Assembly (NCBI GenBank): GCA_022766905.1
Contig: JALEPU010000079.1
Coordinates: 1-53,075, forward strand
DNA from: Lachnospiraceae bacterium
GTDB taxonomy: Bacteria; Bacillota; Clostridia; Lachnospirales; Lachnospiraceae
DNA length: 53,075 nt
Direction of reading: 5' to 3'
The notes beneath the pieces were generated by a model. That model saw nothing but the letters and a program-made list of their open reading frames with translations. It had not been told where the DNA came from and made no database searches. This document shows, in pieces, positions 25,777 through 34,888 of the stretch (its first letter is position 1; the number at the start of each line of letters is the position of its first letter). The translations under genes and the position numbers were made by a program.

Positions 25777-28404
25777 TTACATGTATTCTTCCAGGTATTG
25801 TTCCAGCTGTTCTTCTGACATCAGGATTTTTCTTGGTTTCGTGCCTTCTTCCGGCCCTACAATTCCTGCGTCGGAAAGCTGTTCCATAATTCTGGAAGCT
25901 CGGTTAAATCCTACTTTAAACATTCTTTGGATCATGCCAATGGATGCCTTTTCTTTGGTTACGATAAATTTAGCAGCCTCTGCAAAATACTCATCCCGAT
26001 CATCAGAAACAGCAAGAGAACGAATATTATTCTCGATCTGACTGGCCACTTCTTCTCTTTCTGATGTCTCTTTTTCTGTCTTCTCCGGCTCCTGTTCCTT
26101 TAAAAACTCTACCACATCACTTACTTCTTTATCCGTAATAAATGCGCCCTGCATTCTGGAAGGTTTTTGCTGTCCCTGTGGATAGAAAAGCATATCTCCT
26201 TTTCCAAGAAGTTTTTCTGCTCCATTCATATCAATAATGGTTCTGGAATCCACTCCGGAAGAAACCGCAAAAGCGATTCTGGATGGTACATTGGCTTTGA
26301 TCAGACCGGTAATAACATTGACAGACGGTCTTTGTGTTGCAATCACCAGATGAATTCCGGCAGCTCTGGCAAGCTGCGACAAACGAACAATGGCATTTTC
26401 CACTTCTCCGGGGGCAACCATCATAAGATCAGCTAACTCGTCTACAATAATCACAATCTGAGGCATCTTTTTACATTCCTCTTTGGATACCTCACCTGTT
26501 TTTAAAACTTCTTCTACTTTTTTATTGTAGCCTTGCAGATTTCTCACATTATAATCTGCAAATTTCTGGTACCGTTCTGTCATCTCTGCCACAGCCCAGT
26601 TCAATGCTCCGGCTGCTTTTTGCGGATCTGTAACAACCGGAATCAGTAAATGAGGGATTCCGTTATAAACACTCAACTCTACCACTTTCGGGTCTATCAT
26701 AATAAATTTTACATCAGCCGGGTTTGCTTTATACAAAATACTCATAATTAAAGTATTGATGCAGACTGACTTTCCGGATCCGGTTGCTCCTGCAATAAGA
26801 AGATGAGGCATTTTGGCCAGATCGGAAATAATGATCTTTCCGCCAATATCTTTTCCAACGGCAAAGGCCAGATTGGATGGAAATTGCTGGAATTTTTTGT
26901 TGTCAATTACATCTCTGAATTTGACAATGACATTGTGCTTATTGGGAACTTCAATTCCAATGGCAGCCTTTCCTGGAATCGGGGCTTCAATTCGAATATC
27001 AGCAGCTGCCAGGTTTAATTTAATATCATCTGCCAGGCCAAGAATTTTGCTGACCTTCACTCCCTGTTCCGGCTGAAGCTCATAGCGGGTAACCGATGGC
27101 CCACAGCTTACATTGGTAATCGTTACATTGACTCCAAAACTATCTAACGTCTGCTGTAATTTCATTGCTGTTTCCCGTAAAGCTTTTTGCTGTTTTGCAG
27201 AATTTCCATTTTCCCCCGGCAAAAGAAGATCCATAGGCGGAAATGTATATGGGATTTCTTCTTCTGTAGCTGCACAGTCCATGTCGTCCTGCATCTTCTT
27301 TGCCACTGTCTCATCGAATGGTTTCCGGTTGGATTTTAAATTTTCTTTATGTACCTTTGGCTGTCCGTCTTTTTGTTCCTCTTCCATCACAGCCTGAGAA
27401 GTACCGGATTCCAAGTTTTCTTCTTTTACAGCTTCAAAAGAATCCGGCACAGACTCCGGATCGATCGGATCCTCCTCTTTTTTGGTCTGTATCGGCCAAA
27501 GTTCTGTCAGAGAATCTGAAATTCCGGTAACAGGAGGCATGACAAAGTCTTCTTCCTCTTTTTTTAACGGTTCCTGCTCATCTTTCTTTTCTTTCGGGGA
27601 GAATTTTCCGGAATCTCCTACTGTTTCAAACTCTGTATCAAGTCCATATTTTTCGCCAATATCGATCATTTTCTTTTTTCTTTTCGATGTTGTCTTTTTC
27701 GGTTCTTCCATGAGCAGATTATCATACAAAGCTTCTTGTTTTGCTTCTTTTTCTCGCTCTTTTCTCTCGATTTCTTTTACCTGTTTTTCTTCCTGCCGTC
27801 TGATTTTTCTTTCTTTGGATACTTTTGCTGTATTTACACCAAACTCCTTCAGAAGCTTTAAGACAGATTTCTCGAAAATCAGCATCAAAGAGATCATGGA
27901 AAGAAGAAATACAATTAAAATTGCTCCTGCTTTTCCAAAGATAGTTCGAAGAAAAAAACAGATTGCTCCGCCGACAGCCCCTCCTCCCATATGAGATTCA
28001 AAAGAATAGCCGGCTGCCTCAAATACGGATTTACAATCAAAATCCACAATCATCTGGGAGATTGCAGCAATCATACAGCAAAACAGGATTACAAGGAGGC
28101 TCTTTTTTACTGCCAGTGAACTAAAATGATTTGCCATAAGCAAACCGGTCAACAATAAAATTACAATCGGAACCACATATTGGATTATCCCAAAGGTTCC
28201 GAAAAAAACAGAGCTGAACACATTGCCGAATCGTCCGCAAAGTCCAAAATTTCCTAAAATCAGTAAAGCTGCAAGGGCAACCGTAAGCCAGATGATGAGT
28301 TCTGTATGAAATGAAGAAAAATCTTCTGTTTTTGTCTGCTGTCTGCTCTTTTTTGCGCTGGTTTTCTTTTTCTTCCCGGTTTGTTTCCGGCTGTTGGTAC
28401 TCAT
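25777..28404 (-). CDS. ftsK: DNA translocase of the FtsK/SpoIIIE family
   Basis: 875 residues. The N-terminal part has a basic tail and four membrane helices (about 34-185). A charged linker follows (about 190-400, rich in E/K). The C-terminal motor has LLIAGATGSGKSVCINTLI (Walker A), IIVDELADLMM (Walker B) and QLARAAGIHLVIATQRPSVNVITGLIKAN. The end is the winged-helix gamma domain (GMIQRMFKVGFNRASRIMEQLSDAGIVGP). It pumps chromosome DNA through the division or sporulation septum. tepA lies directly upstream, as in B. subtilis. Confidence 0.96.
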   Translation of the reverse strand: MSTNSRKQTGKKKKTSAKKSRQQTKTEDFSSFHTELIIWLTVALAALLILGNFGLCGRFGNVFSSVFFGTFGIIQYVVPIVILLLTGLLMANHFSSLAVKKSLLVILFCCMIAAISQMIVDFDCKSVFEAAGYSFESHMGGGAVGGAICFFLRTIFGKAGAILIVFLLSMISLMLIFEKSVLKLLKEFGVNTAKVSKERKIRRQEEKQVKEIERKEREKEAKQEALYDNLLMEEPKKTTSKRKKKMIDIGEKYGLDTEFETVGDSGKFSPKEKKDEQEPLKKEEEDFVMPPVTGISDSLTELWPIQTKKEEDPIDPESVPDSFEAVKEENLESGTSQAVMEEEQKDGQPKVHKENLKSNRKPFDETVAKKMQDDMDCAATEEEIPYTFPPMDLLLPGENGNSAKQQKALRETAMKLQQTLDSFGVNVTITNVSCGPSVTRYELQPEQGVKVSKILGLADDIKLNLAAADIRIEAPIPGKAAIGIEVPNKHNVIVKFRDVIDNKKFQQFPSNLAFAVGKDIGGKIIISDLAKMPHLLIAGATGSGKSVCINTLIMSILYKANPADVKFIMIDPKVVELSVYNGIPHLLIPVVTDPQKAAGALNWAVAEMTERYQKFADYNVRNLQGYNKKVEEVLKTGEVSKEECKKMPQIVIIVDELADLMMVAPGEVENAIVRLSQLARAAGIHLVIATQRPSVNVITGLIKANVPSRIAFAVSSGVDSRTIIDMNGAEKLLGKGDMLFYPQGQQKPSRMQGAFITDKEVSDVVEFLKEQEPEKTEKETSEREEVASQIENNIRSLAVSDDRDEYFAEAAKFIVTKEKASIGMIQRMFKVGFNRASRIMEQLSDAGIVGPEEGTKPRKILMSEEQLEQYLEEYM

Positions 28405-28463
28405 AGAACACCTCTTTCTTTCATCATCTTTTTCTTCAAAGCGAATATGAGAAATCCGCTCTG

Positions 28464-29150
28464 TTATTTCCTTTTGTCAATCAGTTCCTTTAACCTGGAA
28501 AGAGCCTGACTGATTCCTCCGATTTCACAAATGATACCTTCTTTCACCGCTTCTTCTCCTACCAGAATGGTTCCTACATCTTTGGTCAACATTCCGGTTT
28601 CCATCATCAACTCTTCCAGGCGTTCTTCCTTAATCTTAGAATGATCGGCAATAAAACGAACAATCCGGTCCTGGATAATTTTAATATAATCATAGGTTTG
28701 CGGAGCCCCAATTACCGTTCCACTCATCCTGACCGGATGTATTACCATGGTTCCACTGGGAACGATAAAGGAGTAATCTGCCGCTACAGCAAGAGGAACT
28801 CCTATGGAGTGACTGTCCCCTATGACCAGCGAAACGGTTGGTTTACTTAAAGAAGCAATCATTTCTGCAATAGCAAGGCCTGCGGAGCAATCTCCGCCCA
28901 TAGAATTTTCAAGAAGAAGCAGACCGTCTATTTCCGGGCTGTCTTCCACATAAGCAAGTTCCGGCAAAACATGCTCATATTTTGTCGTTTTACTTCCGGA
29001 AGGAAGATTTTCATGGCCTTCTATTTCTCCAATAATTGATAGCAGGTGAATTCCGGATTTTCCCGAACCATTCAGGGAAACCTGTCCCATTTCGATAATT
29101 CTCTTATCCCTGCTTTCTGTCTGATTTTGATTTTCATCATGATACGGCAT
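28464..29150 (-). CDS. tepA: ClpP-like serine protease, TepA type
   Basis: 228 residues with a ClpP/crotonase fold. The catalytic serine is in VIGDSHSIGVPLA and the histidine in GTMVIHPVRMSG, matching ClpP positions. The region PEIDGLLLLENSMGGDCSAGLAIAEMI matches the oxyanion strand. B. subtilis TepA, next to spoIIIE, has this form and was named translocation-enhancing protein; its real role is uncertain. The start could be the ATG at 29150 or the GTG just before it; AAAGGA lies upstream of both. It ends 60 bases before ftsK. Confidence 0.85.
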   Translation of the reverse strand: MPYHDENQNQTESRDKRIIEMGQVSLNGSGKSGIHLLSIIGEIEGHENLPSGSKTTKYEHVLPELAYVEDSPEIDGLLLLENSMGGDCSAGLAIAEMIASLSKPTVSLVIGDSHSIGVPLAVAADYSFIVPSGTMVIHPVRMSGTVIGAPQTYDYIKIIQDRIVRFIADHSKIKEERLEELMMETGMLTKDVGTILVGEEAVKEGIICEIGGISQALSRLKELIDKRK

Positions 29151-29214
29151 CACACTGAATTCCTTTCTTTTTGTCTTTCTATTCAGTATGGTGCATATTT
29201 CAAAATCTATACCT

Positions 29215-30534
29215 TTAGTCTATGCCTAATTCTAATTCATAAACCTTTTTTTGTCTATCAATTTCCAAAAGTCTTTGGTCAATGGCCTCCAGCCTTCTCA
29301 TTGTTTTTTCCATATAATCAGATGAGGCATCTTTCTTTTCCCGAAGGCTTAAGTACCTGGCCGGATTTAAATTCATCTCCCGTTCCCGGATCAAAGGAAG
29401 GGAAAGCTTACAGGAAATCTCCGTTTCTTTTCCTCCATCCAGAAAAAGACCTGTTAATTCTTCGATGCAATCTCCTTTCTGTCCGGAACCATCCAGCATA
29501 AAAATCGGTTCATTTTTATCCCGATTTTTTCTAAGCCGCAGTAACACCATCTTAGGAAATCCTCCCCGGCTCCAATCATCCGGCAAAAAGAAAATACGAT
29601 CCAACAAATTTTTTTCTTCTATTAGATAACAGCGAAGATTTTTTTCTCTTCCTTCCCGGTATAAGAAACCAGCGGAACAAAGAAAATAAAAGACTCCCTG
29701 CTCGGAAAGCTGACTCATCCACCGATCCAGACATCGATACTCCTCTTTCTGACCCGGCAGGCAGGCTGATGGAAAAAACAGGTTTTTTTCTTTTTCTTTT
29801 GTTTCCCCGTAAGGCCATAAAGAGGCACCCAGCCTAATCGGCTCCTTACCAGCCGGAAAAACCCATCTATGTTCCAAATCCAATGCAAAATAAACTAATT
29901 TTGCAAAACTGTCCTTTCTTCCATCAATCTCAGATACCAGCAAAGTGATGGCAGAGTCTCTTTGCTTTAATTCATAAGGAATCAAACCTTTTCCCGTTCC
30001 ATAAAGGTTCATTGGAATCTTCCCTGTCGCTTTCCATTCTGTGAAAAGGATTCTTACCATACACTCTGCAAACTCAGCAGGACATTCCTCTTTCTTTTCA
30101 TGAAAAAAGCAAGACAGAAAAAGAGCCAAAAAGTCTTCTGCCTCTTCCTTTTTTACATCCAGATTCCAAAGAATACGGATGGCTTTTCTTGCATACCGTT
30201 CCAACGGACGAATTTGTTCTTTTTCCTCAATAGAAATGAGAAAATCAAATAATTCCGGTACATCCTGCCGTCCTGTCATCAAAGACAGGAAATTTTCAAA
30301 AGAATTCATCCAGTTCTGATAGATATTCCATTGAAATCTCCCTTTTTCTACTCTGGAATAAAGAAAGCCAAAGGAAAACTCTTCTCCAATCTCCTCTTCA
30401 AAGAGAACAGAAAAATAATACTGGAAAAAAAGGCCATAGCAAGCCTTCTCCACCAGATTCTTTGATTTTTGTGAGCGAAAAGACCAAAGCAGTTCCACGC
30501 CCTGATTCAGTTCTTCTTTTCGTTCCATCTTCAT
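29215..30534 (-). CDS. degenerate type I methyltransferase (HsdM)-like protein
   Basis: 439 residues. The C-terminal half follows the HsdM layout: a late strand-helix region (GVFYFLCSAGFLYREGREKNLRCYLIEEKNLLDRIFFLPDDW), then PKMVLLRLRKNRDKNEPIFMLDGSG, and a C-terminal SLREKKDA linker with a coiled coil. At the motif I position (DPACGSG-type in HsdM) it reads NLYGTGKGLIPYE, and no NPPF/Y catalytic motif is present. S-adenosylmethionine methylation is therefore unlikely. It starts immediately after the HsdS-like stop with GGAG 6 bases away, so the two are coupled. No hsdR is nearby. The frame is long and open, so it is probably not simply decaying. Confidence 0.6.
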   Translation of the reverse strand: MKMERKEELNQGVELLWSFRSQKSKNLVEKACYGLFFQYYFSVLFEEEIGEEFSFGFLYSRVEKGRFQWNIYQNWMNSFENFLSLMTGRQDVPELFDFLISIEEKEQIRPLERYARKAIRILWNLDVKKEEAEDFLALFLSCFFHEKKEECPAEFAECMVRILFTEWKATGKIPMNLYGTGKGLIPYELKQRDSAITLLVSEIDGRKDSFAKLVYFALDLEHRWVFPAGKEPIRLGASLWPYGETKEKEKNLFFPSACLPGQKEEYRCLDRWMSQLSEQGVFYFLCSAGFLYREGREKNLRCYLIEEKNLLDRIFFLPDDWSRGGFPKMVLLRLRKNRDKNEPIFMLDGSGQKGDCIEELTGLFLDGGKETEISCKLSLPLIREREMNLNPARYLSLREKKDASSDYMEKTMRRLEAIDQRLLEIDRQKKVYELELGID

Positions 30535-31134
30535 CTACTGCTCCTCCTTTACGGCCAGTTTTTTCATCTCTTCCGTTAGAACCGCCATCTCAAGACGTAA
30601 TTTTTCTTTCCTTAACCGTTCTTTCTCTTTTTGCAGAGAATAAAGATTCCCAATCGACATCTGAGTAACCAGATCCGGGCACTCAATGGTTAACTTGCGG
30701 ACTACCTGAATCGAAAGGACTTTTACCTTACCATCTCCCTGGATTGCAATCTCCCTCATCTTCTTCATCTGTGGATGTTCATTAAAATACCAGGCAAAAT
30801 AATTTGGATCCATGATACCTCCAGGGAATTCCAGAATCAAAAAATTAGAAGGAATCACCATCCCCTCATGTTTTTTTCCTAAGACCGCTGCCCGGTGAAA
30901 AGAAGTAAGCCCAATCACGATCGTTCCTTCTCTGGCAAATCGAAGGCTGTTTTTTTTGCTTTCTCCTGCTGTCATAAAAACAGGAGATTCCGGAAGCTGC
31001 CCTTCTTCTTCCAGCAAAAGCTGTTTGATGGTCAATACCGGAAACTGTTCACTTTTTTCTGTACCTTTTGGTTTTACCCGATTTAATACAACCCCATGGT
31101 TGATTATACCGATTTTACCAAGTTCTACCTTCAT
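30535..31134 (-). CDS. single-domain type I specificity (HsdS)-like protein
   Basis: 199 residues. It resembles one target-recognition domain plus one conserved helix of a type I S subunit: VELGKIGIINHGVVLNRVKPKG, then TIVIGLTSFHRAAVLGKKHEGMVIPSNFLILEF, DPNYFAWYFNEHP, and the typical Q-G-x-x-x-K-V-L motif (IQGDGKVKVLSIQVVRKLTIECPDL) leading into a long helix (residues 160-199). Full HsdS has two such halves; one half can work as a dimer. With the HsdM-like partner it may form a DNA-binding complex with no methylation. The role is unknown. Confidence 0.65.
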   Translation of the reverse strand: MKVELGKIGIINHGVVLNRVKPKGTEKSEQFPVLTIKQLLLEEEGQLPESPVFMTAGESKKNSLRFAREGTIVIGLTSFHRAAVLGKKHEGMVIPSNFLILEFPGGIMDPNYFAWYFNEHPQMKKMREIAIQGDGKVKVLSIQVVRKLTIECPDLVTQMSIGNLYSLQKEKERLRKEKLRLEMAVLTEEMKKLAVKEEQ

Positions 31135-31208
31135 GCCTGGTTTTCCTCTTTTCTTTTTGTCCGGGAGAGAGAAAAATCCCTGTCTTCCCGGACAATCTTC
31201 CTGTTTCT

Positions 31209-31658
31209 TTACCTTAATTCGTTACTGTCAAGGACAATGGTAAATGGCCCGTCATTTACAATCTCTACCTTCATATCAGCCCCAAATTCTCCATGCGCTA
31301 CTTTTTTCACCTGAGGTCTGCACTGAGAAATCACATATTCATACAATTCCTTTGCATGATCCGGATTGCCTGCATGGGTGAAACTTGGCCTTCTCCCTTT
31401 TCTACAGTCAGCATATAAAGTAAACTGGGAAATAATCAAAAGTTCCCCATCTATATCCTGGATAGAAAGATTGGTCTTTCCCTGAACATCTGCACAAATC
31501 CGAAGTCCTATCATCTTGCGAATCAATTTGTCAGCATCTTCTTTTTGATCTTCTTCGCAAACACCAAGGAGAATATTATATCCCTTTCCAATCTCCCCAA
31601 TTACCTGTCCGTCTACTGTAACTTTACTATGTAATACTCTTTGAATGACTGCTCTCAT
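31209..31658 (-). CDS. dtd: D-aminoacyl-tRNA deacylase
   Basis: 149 residues, full length. It removes D-amino acids from tRNA. The substrate site is intact: SQFTLYADCRKGRRPSF, and VEIVNDGPFTIVLDS, where most members read NxGPVT. It overlaps the stop of metY by one base (TAATG), so translation is coupled. Confidence 0.95.
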   Translation of the reverse strand: MRAVIQRVLHSKVTVDGQVIGEIGKGYNILLGVCEEDQKEDADKLIRKMIGLRICADVQGKTNLSIQDIDGELLIISQFTLYADCRKGRRPSFTHAGNPDHAKELYEYVISQCRPQVKKVAHGEFGADMKVEIVNDGPFTIVLDSNELR

Positions 31659-32932
31659 TAAATCTGCTCCAATGCCTGCTCAATATCGGCAATAATATCC
31701 TTTACGTCTTCAATTCCAACACTGAATCGAATTAATTCAGGTCCGATTCCAGCTTCTTTTAACTGCTCATCTGTAAGCTGTCTGTGAGTCGTGCTTGCAG
31801 GATGAAGCACGCCGGTTTTTGCATCTGCAACATGTACGACGATTGCTGCCAGTTTGAGATGATCCATAAAATTCATTGCTGCCTCTCTGCCGCCTTTTAC
31901 GCCAAAAGAAATGACGCCACAGGTTCCATTCGGCATGTATTTTTGAGCCATTGGATAATACTTATTGCCTTTCATAGATGGATAATTCACCCATTCAATC
32001 TTATCATGATGACTTAAATATTCTGCTACCTTCGTTGCATTCTCACAATGGCGTTCTACTCTTAAATGAAGTGTCTCAAGGCCAATACTAAGCAAAAAGG
32101 CATTATTCGGTCCTGGTGTAACACCTAAATCTCTCATCAGCTGCACTCTGGCTTTTGTAATATAAGCTGCCGGTCCAAAGGTATCTGTATAAACGATTCC
32201 ATGATAGGAAGGATCCGGTGTGGAAAGACCTGGGTACTTCCCGTTATTCCAGTCAAAATTACCACTATCTACTATAATTCCTCCTAAAGCGACTGCATGT
32301 CCATCCAGGTATTTGGAAGTGGAATGAACCACAATATCAGCTCCGAATTCAAAAGGACGACAGTTAATCGGCGTAGCAAAGGTGTTATCTACAATCAGTG
32401 GTACTCCATGGGCATGGGCAACTTTTGCAAACATCTCAATATCCGGAATTTCCAGGGCCGGATTCGTTAAGCTTTCAATGAAAACAGCTTTTGTATTTTC
32501 TTTAAACTGAGCTTCCAGTTCCGCTTCTTCTATATCAGTTGCCACAAAGGTTGTCTCAATTCCCAGTTTTGGAAGCGTGACACCAAACAGGTTAAACGTT
32601 CCCCCGTAAATTGCATTACCGGCAATGATATGATCCCCTGCCTGGCAAATATTCAAAATAGAAAGAGTGGAAGCTGCCTGTCCCGAAGAAGTAAAAAGGG
32701 CCCCTACCCCGCCTTCCAGTGCGGCAATTCTTTTTTCTACTACATCCGAAGTCGGATTTCCTAATCTGGTATAAAAAAATCCGTCTTTCTCCAAATCGAA
32801 TAATTTTCCAACCTCTTCTCCGCTTGTATAGCGATAGGTCGTACTCTGTACAATCGGAGTAACTCTTGGTTGTCCATTTTCCGGATTATATCCTGCCTGT
32901 ACACAATTGGTGTTTATTTTATATTGACTCAT
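31658..32932 (-). CDS. O-acetylhomoserine aminocarboxypropyltransferase/cysteine synthase
   Basis: 424 residues, PLP-dependent Cys/Met metabolism enzyme of the MetY type. It begins with YKINTNCVQAGYNPENGQPRVTPIVQSTTYRY, has the phosphate loop SSGQAASTLSILN, and the PLP lysine in VVHSTSKYLDGH. The long form with the GGIIVDSGNFDW insert is typical of O-acetylhomoserine sulfhydrylase rather than cystathionine enzymes. It forms homocysteine from O-acetylhomoserine and sulfide. A promoter and AGGAGG site precede it. No S-box or T-box is visible. Confidence 0.92.
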   Translation of the reverse strand: MSQYKINTNCVQAGYNPENGQPRVTPIVQSTTYRYTSGEEVGKLFDLEKDGFFYTRLGNPTSDVVEKRIAALEGGVGALFTSSGQAASTLSILNICQAGDHIIAGNAIYGGTFNLFGVTLPKLGIETTFVATDIEEAELEAQFKENTKAVFIESLTNPALEIPDIEMFAKVAHAHGVPLIVDNTFATPINCRPFEFGADIVVHSTSKYLDGHAVALGGIIVDSGNFDWNNGKYPGLSTPDPSYHGIVYTDTFGPAAYITKARVQLMRDLGVTPGPNNAFLLSIGLETLHLRVERHCENATKVAEYLSHHDKIEWVNYPSMKGNKYYPMAQKYMPNGTCGVISFGVKGGREAAMNFMDHLKLAAIVVHVADAKTGVLHPASTTHRQLTDEQLKEAGIGPELIRFSVGIEDVKDIIADIEQALEQI

Positions 32933-32992
32933 CTTATCCTCCTGTATCTTTCTATTATTTTTTTATTAGCAAAACATGAGTTCCTGCATTTC

Positions 32993-33021
32993 ATTGTAAT
33001 ATAAATAAATAACACTTGCAA
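32993..33021 (-). promoter_or_regulatory. promoter of metY-dtd
   Basis: TTGCAA (33016-33021), 17 bp, TACAAT (32993-32998) on the minus strand, about 60 bases before the start codon. Confidence 0.7.
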
Positions 33022-33047
33022 GAAGTTTTGAAAATCTTTTTCAGTTC

Positions 33048-34445
33048 CTATGCATTCTTTAGAAATGCCTGGTAACATTTTCTGGCTTCATAGATATCTG
33101 CCTTGCTGGTCACTTCCCATGGAGCATGCATGCTCAGGACAGCTACTCCGCTGTCAATCACTTCCATGCCATAAAGGGCGGCAATGAAAGCAATGGTGCC
33201 GCCACCGCCAAAATCCACTTTTCCAAGTTCTGCTGTCTGATAAGCAACATTTGCTTTGTCCATAATATCTCTGAGTTTTCCCACATATTCCGCATTTGCA
33301 TCATTGGAACCGGATTTTCCTCTTGAACCGGTATACTTATTAAATACGATTCCTCTTCCAAAATAAGCCGTATTTTTCTTTTCAAATGCCTCACCATACA
33401 AAGGATCGTAAGCCGCACTGACATCAGAAGAAAGCATCCTGGAATTTTTTAATGCTCTTCGCAACGTAAGTTCTGAATACTCTCCCATACAATTCAAAAG
33501 CTCTGCCAACGTATTTTCAAAAAACCGGGACTGCATTCCTGTCGCACCAACACTTCCGATTTCTTCTTTATCCACTAAAAGACAACAACAGGTCTTTTGG
33601 GCCGCTTCTGTATCTAACATAGCCAGGAAAGATGTGTAAGCACACACTCTGTCATCCTGTCCGTAAGCCGCAATCATGCTGCGATCCAGGCCACAGTCTC
33701 TTGCCTTGCCGGCAGGAACCACTTCAATCTCTGCCGACAAAAAATCTTCCTCTTCGATTCCGTATTTTTCTTTTAAAAGCTGTAAAATATTTGCCTTAAC
33801 CGCTTCCTTTTCTTCCTTTCCTTTCTCTGTTTCATTGACAAGAGGACGGCTTCCAATCAGAACATCCAGATTTTCCCCTTCAATGACCACATTGGCTTTT
33901 TTCTCCAGCTGTTTTCCGGAAAGATGAATTAAAAGATCGGTAATATAAACAACAGGATCGTCTGCGTCTTCTCCAATTACAACAGGAACGCTTGTTCCGT
34001 CTTTTTTTACGACGATTCCATGGAGGGCAAGGGGCATGGCTACCCAATGATATTTTTTTACTCCTCCATAATAATGAGTATCCAGATAAGCAAGTTCTGA
34101 ATCTTCATAAAGAGGATTCTGTTTTAGATCCAATCTTGGGCTGTCAATATGGGCACCTAAAATATTCATTCCTTTTTCCAGAGATTCCTCACCAATCTGA
34201 AATAAAGCCAATGCTTTGTTCATACAGACAGCATACACTTTATCTCCCTTTTGAATTTGTTGTCCTGATGCTATATAAGAATCCAGACTGAGATATCCGG
34301 CTTTTTTGGCTTCTTCTACCATCGTGCTTACACATTCTCTCTCTGTCTTTCCTGCATCTAAAAATTCTTTATAAGATTTCGCTGTCTGCTCCAGCAAATC
34401 AAGTTCTGTTTTGTCATAAGTTTTCCATGCATTCTTTCGTTCCAT
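33048..34445 (-). CDS. M18 family aminopeptidase
   Basis: 465 residues, complete. It is a cytosolic metallo-aminopeptidase of the aspartyl/aminopeptidase I family. Metal and catalytic residues: GAHIDSPRLD, LLVDKEEIGSVGATGMQSRFFENTL, SSDVSAAYDP and VLSMHAPWEVTS near the end. The GSRGKSGSNDANAEYV segment is also typical. It is a single-gene unit with its start preceded by AAGGGGAA. Confidence 0.92.
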   Translation of the reverse strand: MERKNAWKTYDKTELDLLEQTAKSYKEFLDAGKTERECVSTMVEEAKKAGYLSLDSYIASGQQIQKGDKVYAVCMNKALALFQIGEESLEKGMNILGAHIDSPRLDLKQNPLYEDSELAYLDTHYYGGVKKYHWVAMPLALHGIVVKKDGTSVPVVIGEDADDPVVYITDLLIHLSGKQLEKKANVVIEGENLDVLIGSRPLVNETEKGKEEKEAVKANILQLLKEKYGIEEEDFLSAEIEVVPAGKARDCGLDRSMIAAYGQDDRVCAYTSFLAMLDTEAAQKTCCCLLVDKEEIGSVGATGMQSRFFENTLAELLNCMGEYSELTLRRALKNSRMLSSDVSAAYDPLYGEAFEKKNTAYFGRGIVFNKYTGSRGKSGSNDANAEYVGKLRDIMDKANVAYQTAELGKVDFGGGGTIAFIAALYGMEVIDSGVAVLSMHAPWEVTSKADIYEARKCYQAFLKNA

Positions 34446-34598
34446 TCAAATTCCCCTTTCTTCTTTCTTCAATCTTTTCCAAGTATATCACTTTTTTTCT
34501 ATCGATTCTACCCGTTTCATTTAAAACCTGATTTTTGGATGTATATTTTTCATTTTTTTGGAAATGCTTTCTTTAGTAAGATTTGGAGGAATGAACTT

Positions 34599-34799
34599 AT
34601 GAAGTTTTTAAATTGTTTTGCCCTTACACTCACAATCATTGGAGCAATCAACTGGGGCCTCATTGGATTTTTCAATTTTAATCTGGTTTCCTTCCTGTTT
34701 GGAAGTACCAGCTGGCTGAGCCGCATCATATATATGCTTGTTGGATTATGCGGCCTTTATATGATTAAATTTTACGGTCCATCTCTTCAGGACGAGTAA
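34599..34799 (+). CDS. DUF378 small membrane protein
   Basis: 66 residues with two transmembrane helices: FALTLTIIGAINWGLIGFF and LSRIIYMLVGLCGLYMI. The GAINWGL and VGLCGLY motifs define DUF378 (YuzA-like). The start MKFLNC is set by GGAGG 9 bases before it; the frame reading in from 34539 is not used. Function unknown. It stands alone with its own terminator. Confidence 0.85.
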   Translation: MKFLNCFALTLTIIGAINWGLIGFFNFNLVSFLFGSTSWLSRIIYMLVGLCGLYMIKFYGPSLQDE

Positions 34800-34824
34800 T
34801 TTTTGCCGAAAATCAAAAGAAAAG

Positions 34825-34871
34825 CCGCATCAAACCCCATTGGAAAACTCTTTCCTCTGCCTTTGATGCGG
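34825..34871. terminator. bidirectional terminator between DUF378 and the EAL gene
   Basis: CCGCATCAAA (34825-34834) pairs with TTTGATGCGG (34862-34871). T-rich tails follow on both strands (TCTTTT on plus, CTTTTCTTTTG on minus). Confidence 0.8.
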
Positions 34872-34888
34872 TCTTTTGATCCATTTTT

